Positions 5,322 to 8,328 of a stretch of DNA of 8,328 bases are shown here, in pieces. The DNA comes from Thermoprotei archaeon. GTDB taxonomy: Archaea; Thermoproteota; Thermoprotei; Thermofilales; B15-G2. The notes under the pieces are model-generated. The model did not search any database. It was not told the DNA's origin and saw nothing but the letters and a program-made list of their open reading frames with translations. The translations under genes and the position numbers were made by a program. Position 1 is the stretch's first letter. Each line of letters starts with the position of its first letter. The stretch is from positions 1 to 8,328 of the forward strand of contig QMRV01000080.1 of NCBI GenBank assembly GCA_003649445.1, written 5' to 3'.

Positions 5322-7631
5322 ATGGAAGGAAAGAGGAAGATATTTACCATTACACTCATTTTGCTTATGGTTTATGCAAGTAATATTGGCTTAGTATTTG
5401 CTCCTAATAGCAATGAACCTGTTCTATGGTTTAAAAACGTTAGAAGCGAACATGTTAGATTTTCAAGTAGTGGAAACTTCATCTTAGCTTGGAGTATGAA
5501 ATCTCTAACACTACTCAATATCCAAGGAGATGTAGTTTTAAGTATTGAAGCAGAAAATTACTCATCAATAAGCTACGCTACTATAAGCCCTAAAGAAGAC
5601 ATTATCATAGTATGTTACATGGCTGTTGAACCTCTTGAAAGCGGGGAAGAAGCAACATCAATTATGGTTGCCGCCCACAACATTAGCGGTGAAATTCTCT
5701 GGAGTGTTATTGAGGAAAATGCCTTATTCTGTAAAGCAGAATTTTCACCTAACGGAAAATACTTAGCACTAGCCATTACTCATAAAGGGAAAAGGAGAAA
5801 CAACGTCTTCGAAAAGAACATTGTCTTAGAGCTTTTAACGGTAAAGGGCGATGTTTTGTGGAAGAAGGAAATATGCAATGAAACCATAGCAGAACCCCTA
5901 CTACACTTCACAGATAAGGGGTTAGTAGTAGCTGCCGGTAGGAACTTGTTCTTAATAAGCAGAAACGGGGAAGTCCTTTTTGCTAAGAAGCTTTCCTCGG
6001 AAATTAGGGACATGGACGTAAATGCTAACGGAAGCTTAGTAGCCGCCGCTGAGCATAACATGTTACACGTTTACGATAGTCATGGTGTAGAACTTTGGAA
6101 TGTAAGTACTGGAGCTCTGCTATTCTATGTTGACGTTAGTGATAATGGCGAATACGTGGTTATCGGGGGATGGAAGGGTGCATGGTGTTACAGTGGTAAT
6201 GGAAATAAGCTTTGGAGCTATGTTCACGGTAAAGACTGTATAACACCAGTAACTGTGTCTAACAATGGTTATGCTGTTGTAGTTGACCACAGCGAATTAA
6301 CTGTTAAAGCAGTACTCATTAACCAGGAAGGTAAGGTGTTTTGGACCCGTGAACTGCCGAAGTTAGGTGTGTGCTCTAGCCTTGACATTACGGAGGATGC
6401 GTCTTTAACTGTTTTAGGTAGTGACTACGGACTATACTTGCTTAAAGGTAGAGAATACAGAAGCACAGTAGCTCCTCTGCCTGAAATTAGAATAGCTGAA
6501 GTAACTATTATAAATAAACCTCCACTTCTCTGGATTCTTCACTGTAACGATAGTTTAAGAATCGTACAACTGCTTAAGGATGGTAGTCTTCTTGCCGTAA
6601 CAGAAGGCTGGATACACTACATTGCAAGTAATGGAACTATAGCTTGGAGCAAACCCGTAGGACCTCCTCTTAAAGCATTAGCTACGGAAAACTACATAAT
6701 TGTAGCATCTTTACGTAAAGTAATTCTCCTAGGTAGGAGTGGAGAAGAATTATGGTTAAGAAACATTGATGATAATGTTGAAGCTTTAGCCTTCCTTAAC
6801 AATAAGGTAGTAGCTGTTACATGGGGTAATGTTTACCTAATCAGTTTGAAAGGCGAAATAGAAGCTAATGTGGAGATAACTACACCAGAAGAACCTAAGC
6901 TTCATATCGGGTCTCCATGGGTTATAGCTAAAACTGATCCTTCAGAAAGCGTTGTCGCGGTAGCGTATAGTTACACTAGTAGCGTTTTGGCCTTAATTAA
7001 TTCTAAGGGTGAAACGTTATGGTTCATAAACTTGAACACTCCAATAATGGCTCTTTCGCTTACAAGAACAAAGTTAATACTAGGGTTAGGTAATGGAACA
7101 GTTTTAGCCATAGACTTTAAAGAAAAGAGAATTCTTTGGAGAAAAACACTTATCCCTAACCGTAAAGCTCCAATAATTAACGTGGTAGCCTCAGAAAATG
7201 GAGAATACATTGTTGTAAATAGCAAAGACGGGATAATGTACATGTTAAGTGGTAGCGGTAAAATACTATGGACCTATCCTAAAGAGTACGGTAAAGAACA
7301 ATACACTTATTCAACACTATCAAGAGATTCTACGTACGTAGTAGGTTATGGCTCACATGTAATATTATTGGACCGTAATGGCAAAGTCCTTTGGAAAAGA
7401 AAAGTATTCGCTGAAGCTGCGAGAGAAAATTACCTCTCAATAACGCCTGACTTAACGTATTTAGCTGTGATATATTCAGGGAATAATGTCCAATACTTTA
7501 AGATGAAAGATGTTCTTCAACAAACAATGCTTCATGAGGTAAAAGAGCTTTCATTAATACCTTACTCTATACTGTTAGTAGCTATTTTAATTGTAGCTTT
7601 CATTATTATTCTGAAAAGGGTCATAAGGTAG
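5322..7631 (+). CDS. Secreted, membrane-anchored double beta-propeller (PQQ/WD40-like) protein
   Basis: This 769-residue protein has an N-terminal signal peptide (basic KRK, hydrophobic ITLILLMVYA, possible cleavage after VFA27), a long propeller region, and one C-terminal membrane helix (about 744-764) followed by KRVIR. This topology puts the propellers outside the cell. About a dozen strand ends with a G-x-x-L/F-W pattern occur roughly every 40 residues: GEILW 123, GDVLW 176, GEVLF 216, GVELW 255, GNKLW 294, GKVFW 337, GTIAW 438, GEELW 474, GETLW 563, KRILW 602, GKILW 646, GKVLW 687. With a few weaker ones this suggests about 14-15 blades, i.e. two propellers, with a break near 370-430. 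Intervening strands look like FSPNGKYLALA and VSDNGEYVVIGG. No catalytic residues are recognised; ligand or polymer binding at the surface is inferred. Start 5322 is preferred over ATG 5235 because of signal-peptide form, TATA box and ribosome binding site. Confidence 0.85.
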   Translation: MEGKRKIFTITLILLMVYASNIGLVFAPNSNEPVLWFKNVRSEHVRFSSSGNFILAWSMKSLTLLNIQGDVVLSIEAENYSSISYATISPKEDIIIVCYMAVEPLESGEEATSIMVAAHNISGEILWSVIEENALFCKAEFSPNGKYLALAITHKGKRRNNVFEKNIVLELLTVKGDVLWKKEICNETIAEPLLHFTDKGLVVAAGRNLFLISRNGEVLFAKKLSSEIRDMDVNANGSLVAAAEHNMLHVYDSHGVELWNVSTGALLFYVDVSDNGEYVVIGGWKGAWCYSGNGNKLWSYVHGKDCITPVTVSNNGYAVVVDHSELTVKAVLINQEGKVFWTRELPKLGVCSSLDITEDASLTVLGSDYGLYLLKGREYRSTVAPLPEIRIAEVTIINKPPLLWILHCNDSLRIVQLLKDGSLLAVTEGWIHYIASNGTIAWSKPVGPPLKALATENYIIVASLRKVILLGRSGEELWLRNIDDNVEALAFLNNKVVAVTWGNVYLISLKGEIEANVEITTPEEPKLHIGSPWVIAKTDPSESVVAVAYSYTSSVLALINSKGETLWFINLNTPIMALSLTRTKLILGLGNGTVLAIDFKEKRILWRKTLIPNRKAPIINVVASENGEYIVVNSKDGIMYMLSGSGKILWTYPKEYGKEQYTYSTLSRDSTYVVGYGSHVILLDRNGKVLWKRKVFAEAARENYLSITPDLTYLAVIYSGNNVQYFKMKDVLQQTMLHEVKELSLIPYSILLVAILIVAFIIILKRVIR

Positions 7632-7806
7632 TAGCATGAGAACAGGGTATGAAACTCTTGGTTATTTAATTGAGATAATTACATTGTTTATGGGTCGGTT
7701 GTTCCGGTTTTCATCAGCTTTCAGAGACCCTCTTACTCCTCACTCCCATTATCTTATTTAATTCTAAGAAATCTTTTAATATTTTCAATAACGTACTCGG
7801 ATATTT

Positions 7807-8328
7807 CTATTTGCCTACTCTTGCGGTGAACAAGCAACACTCATCCCCTTTAGCTATACACTTAACTTCTTCCACAATTACATCTTTATTCTCAATTTTC
7901 GACAATAATCCTGCAAGTACTCCTTTAAAGAAGTATCCTGATGGCTCTTTAGATGGTTTGCACATCATACACTCTATGGAGTCACCTATTTTTACAGTGT
8001 ACGTTCTTTCTAAGGGGTTGAAAGATATTTCCTCAATAATGCCCCATCCTGTAGCCCTAACTAAAGCGGAAAAGAGTGCCAATATTTCTTTCTTCGAGGA
8101 TGCTATTTTCCTATAGTCCTCATATACGTCTTCTCCAACCTTTTTACCTTGATAGTATAGGAATACCTTTCCAGCATCACCTAACGCTACTTTTATATCC
8201 CTAAATATTCCCTTCAGTACGCTTTCCCTAGCAATCCACGCTCTACTACCCAATGCAAGTACTGGAAAATGAACAACATCTATAATGAAGCCGTTAAATA
8301 AGGGTTTAAACGATACAGCATCCTTTAC
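7807..8328 (-). CDS. V4R-domain protein (5' end outside window)
   Basis: The minus-strand frame is open from the right window edge to TAG at 7807-7809, 173 codons, so the true start lies beyond the window and the TTG at 8251-8253 is internal. The C-terminal 65 or so residues match the V4R (4-vinyl reductase) domain, a small-molecule or metal binding fold: GDSIECMMCKPSKEPSGYFF, then GVLAGLLSKIENKDVIVEEVKC and GDECCLFTA. Five cysteines (visible residues 120, 123, 157, 164, 165) are placed as in metal-binding V4R members. Upstream, ALGDAGKVFLYYQGKKVGED is the usual lead-in of archaeal V4R proteins, whose N-terminus may carry another domain not seen here. Archaeal V4R proteins are often regulators or sensors; the exact role is unknown. 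It is convergent with the large propeller, with a 175-base gap in which no strong terminator is seen. Confidence 0.85.
   Translation of the reverse strand, partial: VKDAVSFKPLFNGFIIDVVHFPVLALGSRAWIARESVLKGIFRDIKVALGDAGKVFLYYQGKKVGEDVYEDYRKIASSKKEILALFSALVRATGWGIIEEISFNPLERTYTVKIGDSIECMMCKPSKEPSGYFFKGVLAGLLSKIENKDVIVEEVKCIAKGDECCLFTARVGK

Noticed and set aside
5780..7243. Minus-strand open frames inside the large propeller gene
   Set aside because: They are shadows of the coding strand, with low-complexity composition and no motif.
7690..7735. Possible box C/D RNA or hairpin (minus-strand CTGATGA; GGGTC/GACCC arms)
   Set aside because: The C-box-like motif starts with the wrong base class and no D box follows; the arms are only five bases with a 29-base loop.
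8251..8253. TTG as start of the V4R gene
   Set aside because: The frame stays open to the window edge with residues that continue a protein-like sequence, so the gene is better treated as cut by the window.

Overview
The window looks like part of an archaeal chromosome, most likely a thermophilic member of the Thermoproteota/TACK group; I cannot name the genus. Grounds: AT-rich DNA with arginine encoded almost only by AGA/AGG, GTG and TTG start codons, GGTGA/GAGG ribosome binding sites on short leaders, TATA boxes about 25 bases before predicted transcript starts, a T-tract terminator without a hairpin, and archaea-typical families (V4R domain, membrane-anchored winged helix, PQQ/WD40-like surface propellers).

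Layout. Bases 1-384 are the 3' end of a beta-propeller gene (+). After about 330 bases with no convincing gene comes a TPR-like helical-repeat protein (-, 717-1505). It diverges from a three-gene operon (+, 1697-3742): a winged-helix regulator with two membrane helices, an ABC ATPase and an ABC-2 type permease. The operon ends at a T-rich terminator. A 340-base gap holding an imperfect direct repeat follows, then a CPBP-family intramembrane protease (-, 4085-4771). An AT-rich 550-base stretch with GCAATT inverted repeats and an apparent propeller-gene relic leads to a 769-residue secreted, membrane-anchored double beta-propeller protein (+, 5322-7631). Convergent with it is a V4R-domain protein (-, 7807 to beyond the window edge).

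How the parts relate. The only clear functional unit is the regulator-ATPase-permease operon, which reads as a self-regulated exporter whose regulator sits in the membrane. The large propeller is probably displayed outside the cell; its promoter carries a perfect GC-rich dyad between the TATA box and the predicted transcript start, the best operator candidate here. The upstream propeller end and the relic suggest a locus where propeller genes have multiplied and decayed. I find no CRISPR array, tRNA, rRNA, transposase or phage gene. Nothing proves a new defence or metabolic system; the candidates most worth checking are the dyad-controlled surface propeller and the membrane-tethered regulator with its exporter.
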